Shown here one piece after another: positions 1 to 7,459 of a stretch of DNA of 48,886 nt. Under the pieces are notes generated by a model. That model saw only the letters and a list, made by a program, of their open reading frames with translations. It ran no database searches and was not told where the DNA came from. Location: NCBI GenBank assembly GCA_002787095.1, contig PCVW01000045.1, positions 1 through 48,886 on the forward strand, given 5' to 3'. Origin of the DNA: Candidatus Omnitrophica bacterium CG11_big_fil_rev_8_21_14_0_20_64_10. GTDB taxonomy: Bacteria; Omnitrophota; Gorgyraeia; 1-14-0-20-64-10. A program made the position numbers and the translations under genes. Within the stretch, counting starts at the first letter, position 1. Each line of letters opens with the position of its first letter.

Positions 1-102
1 AATCGGACGATGTCGCAGCTGGGGTCGGCGGTCAAGGACCGGGTCAGCCACCGGGCCCGGGCGGTCCGGCAGCTGAGGGCCTGGCTCAGAAAATATCTTT
101 GA
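1..102 (+). CDS. rdgB: RdgB/HAM1 dITP/XTP pyrophosphatase, C-terminal end
   Basis: Partial gene entering from the left; only the last 33 codons and a TGA stop are present. The visible residues include MSQLGSAVKDRVSHRARA, which matches the conserved C-terminus of the RdgB/HAM1 family (M-x-x-L ... K-[ND]-R-[VIL]-S-H-R-x-x-A). Members hydrolyse non-canonical purine triphosphates such as dITP and XTP in the cytoplasm. The gene is convergent with the AsmA gene and overlaps its 3' end by 17 bases. The call rests on the short SHR motif block alone, so it is good but not certain. Confidence 0.75.
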   Translation, partial: NRTMSQLGSAVKDRVSHRARAVRQLRAWLRKYL

Positions 103-2659
103 GCAGTCCCTGCAGGTCCGGCAGTTCCTGATTGAGGAGCTGCTCCATCGGTTTTGAGCTGACCTGCCGCTTGGGGTTCTTCCAGCTGCCGGTCATCCGC
201 ACATCGGCCACCAGCGCGCCGGCGCTCCGGGCGAGGATCTCCCCGATCTTGGAGGTTTTCCCCTTCGGCAGCAGCTCGGTCGTGAGGGCCGGCTGGATCC
301 GCCAGTCGATTGCGCTGTCGGCCCCCTGCAGGAACCCCCCGTTGCCGGTGATCAGCAGGGTCATCTGCGGCGCCCGGGCCTGGATGCCGGCGCTTTCCAC
401 CTGTCCCTGCCGGATCCCAAACGGACCGGTCACCTCTTGAAAGGTGACCTGTTCGAAGCCGGGCATCGAGAGCAGCTCGGCGAACGGCCCCAGGAAAGGG
501 AAGCTGAAGATCTTGCCGACGATCTGAAGGTTGCCGTTCCCCTGGATGGCCGCCAGCTTGTTCCCGCTCCCCTGGCCGGACCAGTCCATCTGCAGCAGCC
601 CGGAGGTTTGCTGGTCCTTCATCTGGAAATGCCGGGCCAGATCCTCCAGCCGGAGGTCCCTCAGGTTCATCTGTCCCCTCCAGGCCGGATTGGCCGGATC
701 GATCTTCCCGGCGCCGGAGACCGCGATGTTCCCCCCGAAGAGGCCGGCATCGAATCGTTCCAGCCGCCAGTCGTTCCCGCTCGCCTCCAACTCCAGGGCC
801 GCCCCCCGCAGCTCCATCCCCTGCGTCTTGAGCCGGGGGGAGTTGACATGCAGACTGGCGATCGTCCCTTCGCCGATCTTCAGCGGCCCTTCCCACTCCG
901 CCCGGGCCGAGAGATTGCCGTCCAGGTCGGCGGGGATCGGCAGGAGGGGACCGGCGATCTGCCGGGTCTCGGCGATCCCGACCGACGCCTCTCCATACAG
1001 ATGGGCCCGGGGCCCCTCGGCTTTCTTGAGGCCGGCGATCTCCCCGAAAACCCGCAGGGAGGAGCCCCCCCACCGGGCCTGGGCCGATTCGATCTTCATC
1101 CGGTCTCCATCCATCGTTTGGGCCTGGAGCTCTCCGGTCAGTTTTCCCCAATGGATGTTGGCGGTCGCTTCCGGGCGCTTGAAGTTGACAAGGGTCCCCT
1201 CCAGCCGCAGCGGTTGTCCCCCCACCTTGCCGCTGATCTCGCTGATCGTCAGCAGATCGGGTTTCAGATGCAGCGCTCCGGTGAGCCCCTCCACCCCCCA
1301 ATCCCCGGAGACCGGTCCCGAGATGCCGGTCAGTTGAATGGAGGCGTCCGGCGTGATCTCAAAGACCGGGAGCAGCTGCCCGGTCCCCTTGGCGTCGATC
1401 TCCACCTCTCCCTTCCATTGCCCCGGCTCCTTGATCTGAACCCCCGGGATGAATCCCGCCAGCTTGGAGGCCGGCAGGGAACCGGCGGCAGAGACCTCAA
1501 AGGAGTTGTAATCGTCATTGCGCAGCAGGAGGTTCAGATGGATCGGCCGCCCGCCGTTGATCTCCGCTCGAAGCCCCTTGGCCCGGATCCCTTCCTCCCC
1601 CAGCCCCAATTCTCCCTGGAGGTTCCGGATCTCTCCGATCTCCGGGAAGGGGCCGATCTCAACCCCCTTGAGGGTCAGACTGCCGGTTGCCTGCTTGAGC
1701 AGCGTTCGCCACTGAAGATTCTTAGCCCAATCCTGGGTCGAGAGGGAGGTGGCGATCTTGAGCCGGACATCGCCGCTGCCGGTCAATAGCTTCGGGGCCG
1801 CCGCGCCCCCGCGGCCGGGGAAGGGGTGGGGGATTGACCAGCCCAGCTCCTCGGTATCCAGTTTTAGGTTCGCCTTCAGGATGCCGCGGGGATCCCCTTC
1901 GATGTTGGCCACCAACTGGGCCTTCCCCCGCAGTTCCTGAACCGGCAGCTTCTCCATCTCCGGAATCAGCGCCGTCAGCGACCCCAGCGGCAGGGTGGAG
2001 AGGATCCCAGTCCGCAGCCGCTCGGTCTTGCCGTCGTACTGGAAGGAAACCTCCAGCGGCACCACCGCCGGCCGCTGCAGCTTGCCGGAGAAGACCGCCT
2101 GGACCTTGCCGGGCAGCTCCAGCTGGGCGGTCAGATCGAAGGGGTTCACAAAGAGGGGCGGCAATCCCGTCCGGTAAATCTCGGCGGTTCCCCGGACCAG
2201 GCTCAGCTTGGGGATCCAGACCGGCGGGGTCCCCCCCGGCTTCTTCTCGGGGGTCGCCTGAGCCGCCGGCCGGGCCGCCGGGACCGGCAGGTTCCAGCTC
2301 CCTTTCGCGTCCTGCCGCAGGAACAGCTGCGGCCGGGTGATCGTCAGCTCCGGCACCAGGAGCTTCAGCCCTTCGCCCGTCGGGAGGGGGACCACCCCGC
2401 CGCTGATCCGCTCCGCCTGAAGGAACATCTTTCCGTCGGAGCCGGCGACCGCGATCTCCCCGGCGTTGATGCCGTGCCAGAGACTCAGGGAGAGCTTGCC
2501 GATCGTGACCGGCTGACCCAGGGTCTTGGTCGCCTCCCGCTCGACCCGCCGGCGGATCTGATCGATCAGGGGGGTATGGTTAAGCCCCTCCAGCCCGGCC
2601 AGCAGAAGTCCCGCTCCGATCAGGAGGGTCAATAGAACGCGGATCCCAAGCTTGCGCAT
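86..2659 (-). CDS. AsmA family envelope protein
   Basis: An 857-residue protein with one N-terminal membrane anchor (about residues 7-27) followed by a long beta-rich periplasmic region. The early block (about 30-75) with QPVTIGKLSLSL and the C-terminal block with GNGNLQI, MPGFEQVTF and a terminal LKDIF are typical of AsmA/YicH-like proteins. A low-complexity Pro/Ala/Lys linker lies near residues 128-145. Family members are inner-membrane-anchored proteins implicated in lipid transport between membranes and outer-membrane assembly; the role here is inferred. The gene is transcribed alone, convergent with rdgB and divergent from the tRNAs. A second, smaller AsmA-like gene lies at 3505. Confidence 0.85.
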   Translation of the reverse strand: MRKLGIRVLLTLLIGAGLLLAGLEGLNHTPLIDQIRRRVEREATKTLGQPVTIGKLSLSLWHGINAGEIAVAGSDGKMFLQAERISGGVVPLPTGEGLKLLVPELTITRPQLFLRQDAKGSWNLPVPAARPAAQATPEKKPGGTPPVWIPKLSLVRGTAEIYRTGLPPLFVNPFDLTAQLELPGKVQAVFSGKLQRPAVVPLEVSFQYDGKTERLRTGILSTLPLGSLTALIPEMEKLPVQELRGKAQLVANIEGDPRGILKANLKLDTEELGWSIPHPFPGRGGAAAPKLLTGSGDVRLKIATSLSTQDWAKNLQWRTLLKQATGSLTLKGVEIGPFPEIGEIRNLQGELGLGEEGIRAKGLRAEINGGRPIHLNLLLRNDDYNSFEVSAAGSLPASKLAGFIPGVQIKEPGQWKGEVEIDAKGTGQLLPVFEITPDASIQLTGISGPVSGDWGVEGLTGALHLKPDLLTISEISGKVGGQPLRLEGTLVNFKRPEATANIHWGKLTGELQAQTMDGDRMKIESAQARWGGSSLRVFGEIAGLKKAEGPRAHLYGEASVGIAETRQIAGPLLPIPADLDGNLSARAEWEGPLKIGEGTIASLHVNSPRLKTQGMELRGAALELEASGNDWRLERFDAGLFGGNIAVSGAGKIDPANPAWRGQMNLRDLRLEDLARHFQMKDQQTSGLLQMDWSGQGSGNKLAAIQGNGNLQIVGKIFSFPFLGPFAELLSMPGFEQVTFQEVTGPFGIRQGQVESAGIQARAPQMTLLITGNGGFLQGADSAIDWRIQPALTTELLPKGKTSKIGEILARSAGALVADVRMTGSWKNPKRQVSSKPMEQLLNQELPDLQGLLKDIF

Positions 2660-2665
2660 ACCCCT

Positions 2666-2671
2666 ATTATA
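2666..2671 (-). promoter_or_regulatory. -10 box of the AsmA gene (possible leaderless start)
   Basis: On the minus strand TATAAT is separated from the ATG start by only six bases (AGGGGT). A start site about 7 bases after the box would fall on the ATG itself, so the mRNA may be leaderless. No clear -35 is seen. Confidence 0.5.
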
Positions 2672-2752
2672 GCTTCTTTGACCTTCCGGTTTGGGGAGGG
2701 GGAGCTTAAAATGGTTGGCAGGCGGACCCCGGAATCGGGCATGCTTGGGGTA

Positions 2753-2828
2753 CGGGGCGTAGCTCAGCTTGGTTTAGAGCGCTGCGTTTGGGACGCAGAA
2801 GTCGGCAGTTCGAATCTGCCCGCCCCGA
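2753..2828 (+). tRNA. tRNA-Pro(TGG)
   Basis: The cloverleaf is visible. Acceptor CGGGGCG (2753-2759) pairs with CGCCCCG (2821-2827), with discriminator A at 2828. The anticodon stem CTGCG/CGCAG encloses loop TTTGGGA, giving anticodon TGG (proline). The T arm is GGCAG-TTCGAAT-CTGCC. CCA is not encoded. It lies three bases before tRNA-Arg, so the two are probably one transcript. Confidence 0.95.
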
Positions 2829-2831
2829 TTT

Positions 2832-2908
2832 GCGCCCATAGCTTAACTGGATAAAGCGGAGGATTTCTAATCCTCTGAGTGCAGGTTCGAGTCCTGCTGG
2901 GCGCGCCA
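2832..2908 (+). tRNA. tRNA-Arg(TCT)
   Basis: Acceptor GCGCCCA (2832-2838) pairs with TGGGCGC (2898-2904). Discriminator G is followed by an encoded CCA (2906-2908). The anticodon stem GAGGA/TCCTC encloses TTTCTAA, giving anticodon TCT (arginine). The toxin-antitoxin promoter begins only six bases after the CCA. Confidence 0.95.
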
Positions 2909-2913
2909 CTTCC

Positions 2914-2942
2914 TTGACGCAAGGTGTATCATATGGTATATA
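2914..2942 (+). promoter_or_regulatory. Promoter of the brnT-antitoxin operon
   Basis: TTGACG (2914-2919), a 17-base spacer and TATATA (2937-2942) form a good sigma-70 promoter. The toxin ATG is at 2949, six bases after the -10 box, so transcription probably starts at or next to the start codon. The spacer holds a CATATG-centred imperfect palindrome that could be the antitoxin operator (inference). Confidence 0.7.
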
Positions 2943-2948
2943 TAGTAA

Positions 2949-3245
2949 ATGGAGTTCTTTAAGGAGCCCCTGGAGTTCGAGTGGGATGCGGGCAATCGGG
3001 AAAAGAACTTTCTGAAGCACCGCGTGTCCACAACGGAGTGCGAGGAAGTCTTTTTCGATCCGCACAAGCGGATGATTCGGGAGGTTCTGTTTCCGGCCGG
3101 GGGACGCCGGGAGAGGCGGCATGTCCTGATCGGCCGGACCAGTGAAAAAAGAGTTTTGTATGTTGTTTTTACGATGCGAACCGGCCGGATCCGAGTCATT
3201 TCCGCTCGGGATTTGAGCCGGCGTGAGCGGGGGTTGTCGGCATGA
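2949..3245 (+). CDS. brnT: BrnT family toxin (type II TA)
   Basis: A 98-residue protein with the BrnT/DUF497 pattern: FEWDAGNREKNFLKH near the N-terminus, then EEVFFDP, RHVLIGRTS, and the C-terminal RVISARDLSRRER. BrnT toxins have a RelE-like ribonuclease fold and block translation; they are neutralised by a DNA-binding antitoxin encoded next door. The stop overlaps the antitoxin start as ATGA, indicating translational coupling. There is no Shine-Dalgarno sequence before the ATG, and the promoter's -10 box ends six bases upstream, consistent with a leaderless message. Confidence 0.85.
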   Translation: MEFFKEPLEFEWDAGNREKNFLKHRVSTTECEEVFFDPHKRMIREVLFPAGGRRERRHVLIGRTSEKRVLYVVFTMRTGRIRVISARDLSRRERGLSA

Positions 3246-3508
3246 AGAAGAAGCTGAAGGTCCCGAAATTCAAGAACGAGGCTGAGGAATGGGAATTTTG
3301 GTCCAAGCTTGATTTGGCCGATTACTTTGAGGCCAAGGATCTCGTCCCGGTTTCCTTTCCGAATCTCAAGCCGACTTCAAGGGCTATCTCGATTCGCCTG
3401 TCCGAGGCGATGCTCGTGCGCTTGAAAGAGCAGGCCAATGAGATGCAGGTGCCGTATCAGGCGTTGATCAAACAGTACATCGCCCAAGGGCTGTCGAAAG
3501 CCGCGTGA
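3242..3508 (+). CDS. CopG/BrnA-like antitoxin
   Basis: An 88-residue basic protein. The first half has EEWEFWSKLDLADYFE, typical of CopG-type antitoxins that partner BrnT/RelE-like toxins. The second half, SRAISIRLSEAMLVRLKEQA followed by VPYQALIKQYI, is a ribbon-helix-helix DNA-binding domain. It should bind and neutralise the upstream BrnT toxin and repress the shared promoter. Its start overlaps the toxin stop by four bases, and its own stop overlaps the GTG of the next AsmA-like gene. That is unusual, because a housekeeping-like envelope gene is thereby tied to a TA operon. Confidence 0.85.
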   Translation: MKKKLKVPKFKNEAEEWEFWSKLDLADYFEAKDLVPVSFPNLKPTSRAISIRLSEAMLVRLKEQANEMQVPYQALIKQYIAQGLSKAA

Positions 3509-4569
3509 AAAAGCTTCAGATCATTCTGATCCTGCTGATCGCCGCTTTGGCGGCCGGCTGGTGGTTTGCCTCCAACTGGCTCAAGGCCGAGCTGCCCGGG
3601 ATGCTTTCCCAGGCGCTGGCGGCCGAGGTGACGCTGAAGGAGACGAACCTGCGTTTCCCGCTGGGACTGGAGCTCAAGGGGATCCGGATCGCCCCCAAAA
3701 CGGGGGAGCCGGTCACCGCCGACGCCCTGACCGTCCAGGCCAACCCCCTCTCTCTTCTTTCCGGGCAGCCCCAAGTGACCCTGGAGCTGGACCGCCCCAG
3801 CTGGCGCCTGCACCGGACCGCCGCCGGGTTTGAGTGGCCCTTCCCGACCGGGACGCCGGCCGGAGGGAAGGGAGGAGCAGGGGTTCCTTCGAAGGAGGGC
3901 AAGGCCCCCCCGATCCTTTTCACCCTTCTGTCGGTCAAGAACGGCTCCCTGGCCCTGGTGGACGAAGCGGTCCAGCCCACGGTCACCTGGTCCCTTCAAC
4001 CGATTGAGGTGACGGTCCGGATGGACCCGGCTTCCCAGAGCGCCCACTGGCAGGTTCAGAGCGTTGTTTCAGAAGGGGGCAAGGAGATCGGCGCCATCAC
4101 CTCGGAAGGGGAAGGAAAGCTGGACGGCTCCGCCAAGGGCTCCTTTAAGATCCGCCACAGCGCCCTGCAGCAGCTGGCCCCCTACATCCGGCCGACCATC
4201 GGGACGGTGCCCGTCTCCGGCCGCCTGACGCTGGAGAGCCGCTTCGACCTGAAACAGGGGAACCTGCAGTCCGACAACGCCATCGCGGCCGAAGGGTTGG
4301 TCTTCCCGGAAGGAGATGAGACCCTCTTCGGCACTACCGGCAACCGGATGGTCAAACTGCTCCGGGACAGGGACGGCGTGATCCGGCTGAACATCCCGGT
4401 CTCCGGCCGGGTGGAGACCCCCGAGGATTGGGGCCGGCTGACCAGCGCGGCCGTCCAGGAAGCCCTGCGCCGGGCCCTGACCAAGACGATCCAGAATGTC
4501 CTGACCGACAAGGCGGAGCAGACGGTCGGGGAGCTGCTGAATAAGGCGCTGGAATCGATCAACCGCTAG
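3505..4569 (+). CDS. AsmA/DUF748-like periplasmic protein
   Basis: A 354-residue protein with an N-terminal membrane segment (LQIILILLIAALAAGWWFA) and a beta-rich periplasmic part (LRFPLGLELKGIRIAP, SLLSGQPQVTLELDRPSW). This resembles the N-terminal region of AsmA/DUF748 proteins. A Gly/Pro-rich linker lies near residues 115-135. The start is GTG within the antitoxin stop (GTGA), with no strong Shine-Dalgarno, so it is probably translated by coupling to the antitoxin. The exact function is unknown; a role in envelope lipid or outer-membrane homeostasis is inferred from the family. Confidence 0.7.
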   Translation: MKKLQIILILLIAALAAGWWFASNWLKAELPGMLSQALAAEVTLKETNLRFPLGLELKGIRIAPKTGEPVTADALTVQANPLSLLSGQPQVTLELDRPSWRLHRTAAGFEWPFPTGTPAGGKGGAGVPSKEGKAPPILFTLLSVKNGSLALVDEAVQPTVTWSLQPIEVTVRMDPASQSAHWQVQSVVSEGGKEIGAITSEGEGKLDGSAKGSFKIRHSALQQLAPYIRPTIGTVPVSGRLTLESRFDLKQGNLQSDNAIAAEGLVFPEGDETLFGTTGNRMVKLLRDRDGVIRLNIPVSGRVETPEDWGRLTSAAVQEALRRALTKTIQNVLTDKAEQTVGELLNKALESINR

Positions 4570-4662
4570 CGGTAGCATGTTTGTGTACGGTTCAGCCGCC
4601 TGCTTCTCGCGTGTTCTTTTCAGAAATTACCACTGCCTTGAGCACCTGAAAATCAACTCAAT

Positions 4663-4737
4663 GGTGGCTATGGTGTAACGGCAGCACGAGAGATTGTGGA
4701 TCTCTCGGAACGGGTTCGATTCCCGTTAGCCACCCCA
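4663..4737 (+). tRNA. tRNA-His(GTG)
   Basis: G-1 at 4663, acceptor GTGGCTA (4664-4670) pairing with TAGCCAC (4727-4733), C73 at 4734 and encoded CCA (4735-4737). Anticodon stem AGAGA/TCTCT encloses TTGTGGA, giving anticodon GTG. The encoded G-1 facing C73 is the histidine identity element. The 3' end of this gene is repeated at 11373, marking it as the probable attachment site of the following island. Confidence 0.95.
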
Positions 4738-4814
4738 ACCTTTTCTCTCTTAAGGCCGCAACAGAGAGGCCAAAAGCCCCGATTCAGACGATGAATCGGG
4801 GCTTCTTCATGTCT
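4728..4814 (+). repeat. Island boundary repeat, copy 1 (tRNA-His 3' end plus terminator)
   Basis: The last ten bases of tRNA-His (AGCCACCCCA) and the following ~77 bases, including the intrinsic terminator, recur at 11373-11460 with about seven differences. Such duplication of a tRNA 3' end is the usual footprint of site-specific integration. Confidence 0.8.
4774..4804 (+). terminator. Intrinsic terminator of tRNA-His
   Basis: AAGCCCCGATTCA and TGAATCGGGGCTT form a perfect 13-bp stem around GACGA. A weak T-rich tail (CTTCAT) follows. It lies 37 bases after the tRNA CCA. Confidence 0.85.
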
Positions 4815-5093
4815 TGGAAAACTCAAGAGATACGCGATTGTTTTCCGTCGAGAAGTTCCGAAATCCGCGTTTCCGCCATCGTCCGATAAAGCCACCCAAA
4901 CTCGCGCCCATTTTCCTCTGAAATAAGCCAAAACATCTCGGAAGTGGCTCCTATTTAAGCGTTCCTATTTAATGGAAATTCTCGGACTTCAGGCTTTGGT
5001 CGGGGAGAGAGGTATAGTGGCCCAACGAAACTGGACCAAAAACTAACCCCGGCTAAGATATAATTTGGCCGGGCAACCCCGGAGGTCCAGATC

Positions 5094-5366
5094 ATGGGCA
5101 TGCGCAAGCAATTTACGAACGAATTCAAAGCCAAGGTGGCCCTGGCAGCCTTAAAAGGCGACAAGACCATGGCGGAGCTGGCCAGCGAGTTTGCGGTCCA
5201 CCCCACCCAGGTATCCTCCTGGCGCAATGAACTGAAAGACAGAGCGGCTGAGGTTTTTAACGGTCCGGGAGGCAAGAGCGTCCGGGAATACAAAGACCAG
5301 ATCGAGGATCTTTACAAGGACATCGGCCGCACCCAGGTCGAGAACAACTGGCTCAAAAAAAATTAA
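5094..5366 (+). CDS. IS3-family transposase OrfA
   Basis: A 90-residue protein. FTNEFKAKVALAALKGDKTM followed by ASEFAVHPTQVSSWRNEL is the helix-turn-helix of IS3-type OrfA, and the C-terminal half is a leucine-zipper-like coiled coil. It binds the IS ends. The start ATG at 5094 follows a GGAGG 15 bases upstream and a TATAAT within the element at about 5058. The frame ends in TAA after a run of eight A residues (5355-5362), where it meets the orfB frame. Confidence 0.9.
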   Translation: MGMRKQFTNEFKAKVALAALKGDKTMAELASEFAVHPTQVSSWRNELKDRAAEVFNGPGGKSVREYKDQIEDLYKDIGRTQVENNWLKKN

Positions 5367-5394
5367 ATGTCTGAGTCTTGAGGAGAAGCGGGCA

Positions 5395-6234
5395 TTGATC
5401 GAGCGTGAGGCGTGCGAGACTTTGAGCGTCAGGCGCCAGTGTGAGCTCCTGGAGCTTAATCGGTCGAGCTTTTACTATGGGCCGGTTCCGGTGAGCGCAG
5501 AGGACCAAGCCGTCATGGACAAGATCGACGAGATCTACACCCAGTGGCCGTTCTATGGCGCACGGCGCATGTCCCTGGAGCTCAAAGGTCTTGGCCTTCC
5601 GGTCGGGCGAAAGCGCACGGGTTCTCTCATGCGTTTGATGGGTCTTGAGGCGGTGTTCCCCCAGAGGAACCTGTCCAAGCCCCATCCGGATCACCCGGTG
5701 TATCCGTACCTCCTGCGCGAAGTCGAGGTGACCCGCTCCAATCAGGTCTGGAGCATGGACATCACGTACATGAAGCTCAAGAAGGGATTCGTCTATCTGG
5801 CCGCCGTGATCGACTGGAAGAGCCGATATGTGCTCTCCTGGAAGATCTCCAACACGCTCACACCCGACTTCTGCGTCGAGGCGCTGAAGGAGGCGCTGGA
5901 ATACGGCACACCCGAGATCTTCAACACAGACCAGGGAAGCCAATTCACCAGTGACGAGTTCCTCCGGACGCTGAAGAACCGCGGCATCCAGATCAGCATG
6001 GACGGCAGAGGGCGAGCTCTCGACAACATCTTCGTCGAGCGGCTCTGGAGGAGTGTCAAGTACGAGAACATCTACCTGAAAGGCTACGAGACGATCCCGG
6101 AGGCCGAAGCGGGGCTCCGGGAATATTTTGAATTCTACAATACCGAACGGCGCCACCAATCACTGGGCTACAAAACCCCGTGGCGGGTCTATTCCGGATT
6201 GGAGGTGGGCCAAAACCAAAACCTGGCGGCCTAA
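5395..6234 (+). CDS. IS3-family transposase OrfB (DDE)
   Basis: A 279-residue integrase-core transposase. HTH_21-like EIYTQWPFYGARRMSLEL is followed by the catalytic DDE residues in WSMDITYM, NTDQGSQFTSDEF and VERLWRSVKYENIY. The TTG at 5395 is only a nominal start: the frame is open further upstream as KIKCLSLEEKRALIE. It probably joins OrfA by slippage at the A8 run. Relative to orfA it is in the +1 (or -2) frame, not the -1 frame usual for IS3, so either A7 transcripts restore the fusion or the copy carries a one-base insertion. Confidence 0.9.
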   Translation: MIEREACETLSVRRQCELLELNRSSFYYGPVPVSAEDQAVMDKIDEIYTQWPFYGARRMSLELKGLGLPVGRKRTGSLMRLMGLEAVFPQRNLSKPHPDHPVYPYLLREVEVTRSNQVWSMDITYMKLKKGFVYLAAVIDWKSRYVLSWKISNTLTPDFCVEALKEALEYGTPEIFNTDQGSQFTSDEFLRTLKNRGIQISMDGRGRALDNIFVERLWRSVKYENIYLKGYETIPEAEAGLREYFEFYNTERRHQSLGYKTPWRVYSGLEVGQNQNLAA

Positions 6235-6288
6235 AAACTTCACCTTAAACCAACAGCAAAAATGGTCTAGACAAACGGAGCCACTATA

Positions 6289-7149
6289 GATAGCCAGGTC
6301 GAAGACTTGGTTTAGCTCGTTCCTTTTTTCTTTTAATTCGACCATGTGGAGAGGTACCGCAAATTTATCCTCGCGCCTAACGGCGGCGGCTATACCGGCA
6401 TTTTCAAATATTTCCTTGGCTTTCTCGATGTTGTCGCGCCCAACCCTCATGTAGAAACGGCAGTATCCTTCTTTGTGGCGAGGGGTGTACCAACTGAAAT
6501 TTCTTCGTGAGGTTCCGACAGCGATATGGTTTTTGTTGTAGGTAATTCGGACATTTGGATCGTGAGCTTTTGATAGGGCAACCAGGCCGTCGAATACCTC
6601 CATAGACTTTGGGTTTGATCGGCCTTCCCAATATCCCCGATCTTTCACTTCTCCGTCCAAAAGTTCTTCCTCAGCCGGTTCTTCGTAAATGTCTAAGACC
6701 GGGATGAAATCCAGAAATATCTTGTCCTCAAACGTGGTTGCGTGAAGCTTGATGGCGATGATTGGAATTGACCGGCTCATTAGCCCGATGACGTTAAAAA
6801 ACCGTTTGGTGATCTCTTCCGCGATGATGACGGCTTTGTGGTCTCTGGATGGGAAGCGACGGCTTTCAATGTCCCAATACTCTATAGTTCTGATGATGTG
6901 GCTTTCGTCCGTAGCACCAAGCATAAGTTCAACTTCATACATGGTGTTTGTCTCTGGATCGTTCAGAAGGAAGTCGAGCTTGCCGCCAGAGGACTGTTTT
7001 CTTTCGCGCTCTACGACAACCACGTCGCCCAGGCCAAACAGGGCGGGGTTTTCCTCAAGGCGTTCCTGTAGCCACTTTTCATTGAAGTCGGGATGGTTTT
7101 TTAGCCGGATGGTTTCATGCTTTACGTAGTTGAGCTTCTGCATATTCAT
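6289..7149 (-). pseudogene. PD-(D/E)XK-like gene truncated by the IS
   Basis: 287 native codons run from 7149 (or the in-frame ATG at 7143, better placed behind a GGAA Shine-Dalgarno) and then read straight into the IS right end. About 42 foreign residues follow before a stop at 6160. The native part has KLDFLLNDPETNTMYEVELM, a D-x(n)-E-x-E arrangement like the PD-(D/E)XK nuclease core, then HIIRTIEYWDIESRRFPSRDH. I do not recognise a named family. It sits divergently from the type III restriction-modification operon and is likely a defence accessory gene. The coding region is AT-rich like the adjacent mod/res genes. Confidence 0.65.
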
Positions 7150-7198
7150 ATTCCTTTCGGGGATTATTTTTCGAGGCGGGTCTGCGGCAGAATAAATG

Positions 7199-7227
7199 TT
7201 GCTCGATCTTTTTTACTGCCATAGAAT
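7199..7227 (+). promoter_or_regulatory. Promoter of the HTH-mod-res operon
   Basis: TTGCTC (7199-7204), 17-base spacer, TAGAAT (7222-7227). The ATG at 7235 follows the -10 by seven bases, so the first gene may be translated from a leaderless or near-leaderless mRNA. Confidence 0.5.
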
Positions 7228-7234
7228 GCAATGT

Positions 7235-7459
7235 ATGCAAACCCCACTTCCCAAGTCTAATCCTTCTCGAATCGTAAAGCAATTGGAGTTGTACCGCCTG
7301 GAAAATCGAATCCCGAAAGAAGTTTTAGCCGAGGCATTGGGCGTCAGCTTTTCGACGGTCAGCCGGTGGCTCGGCGGCAAGACTAAGCCCCAGAAGGTTC
7401 AGCAGTATCACATTGAGAAATTTTTGAAAGAGAAGATCAAAGCAAAGAGAAAGTCGTGA
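7235..7459 (+). CDS. Small HTH DNA-binding protein (XRE-like)
   Basis: A 74-residue protein from the ATG at 7235. The core IPKEVLAEALGVSFSTVSRW is a clear Cro/XRE-type helix-turn-helix, flanked by a basic C-terminus (KEKIKAKRKS). An upstream in-frame ATG at 7226 overlaps the probable -10 box, so 7235 is preferred. The stop overlaps the GTG start of mod (GTGA), which makes it the first gene of the restriction-modification operon. It resembles the controller proteins that time methylase before nuclease expression; this role is inferred from position and size. Confidence 0.7.
   Translation: MQTPLPKSNPSRIVKQLELYRLENRIPKEVLAEALGVSFSTVSRWLGGKTKPQKVQQYHIEKFLKEKIKAKRKS

Larger units (their letters stand above)
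5013..6288 (+). mobile_element. IS3-family insertion sequence
   Basis: Terminal inverted repeats of about 26 bases bound the element. The left end starts TATAGTGGCCC at 5013. The right end, read on the opposite strand from 6288, starts TATAGTGGCTCCG; 17 of 26 positions match and the inner ends both close with GACCA. Inside are orfA (helix-turn-helix) and orfB (DDE transposase). No target-site duplication is apparent (AGG left, GAT right), which suggests recombination after insertion. The element truncates the minus-strand gene at 6289-7149. A 14-base piece of the same right end is found at 14832. Confidence 0.9.

Noticed and set aside
2706-3199. Protein-coding frames on the minus strand over the tRNA-Pro/tRNA-Arg/brnT region
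   Set aside because: They run through two well-formed tRNAs and a well-supported toxin gene and have no recognisable homology.
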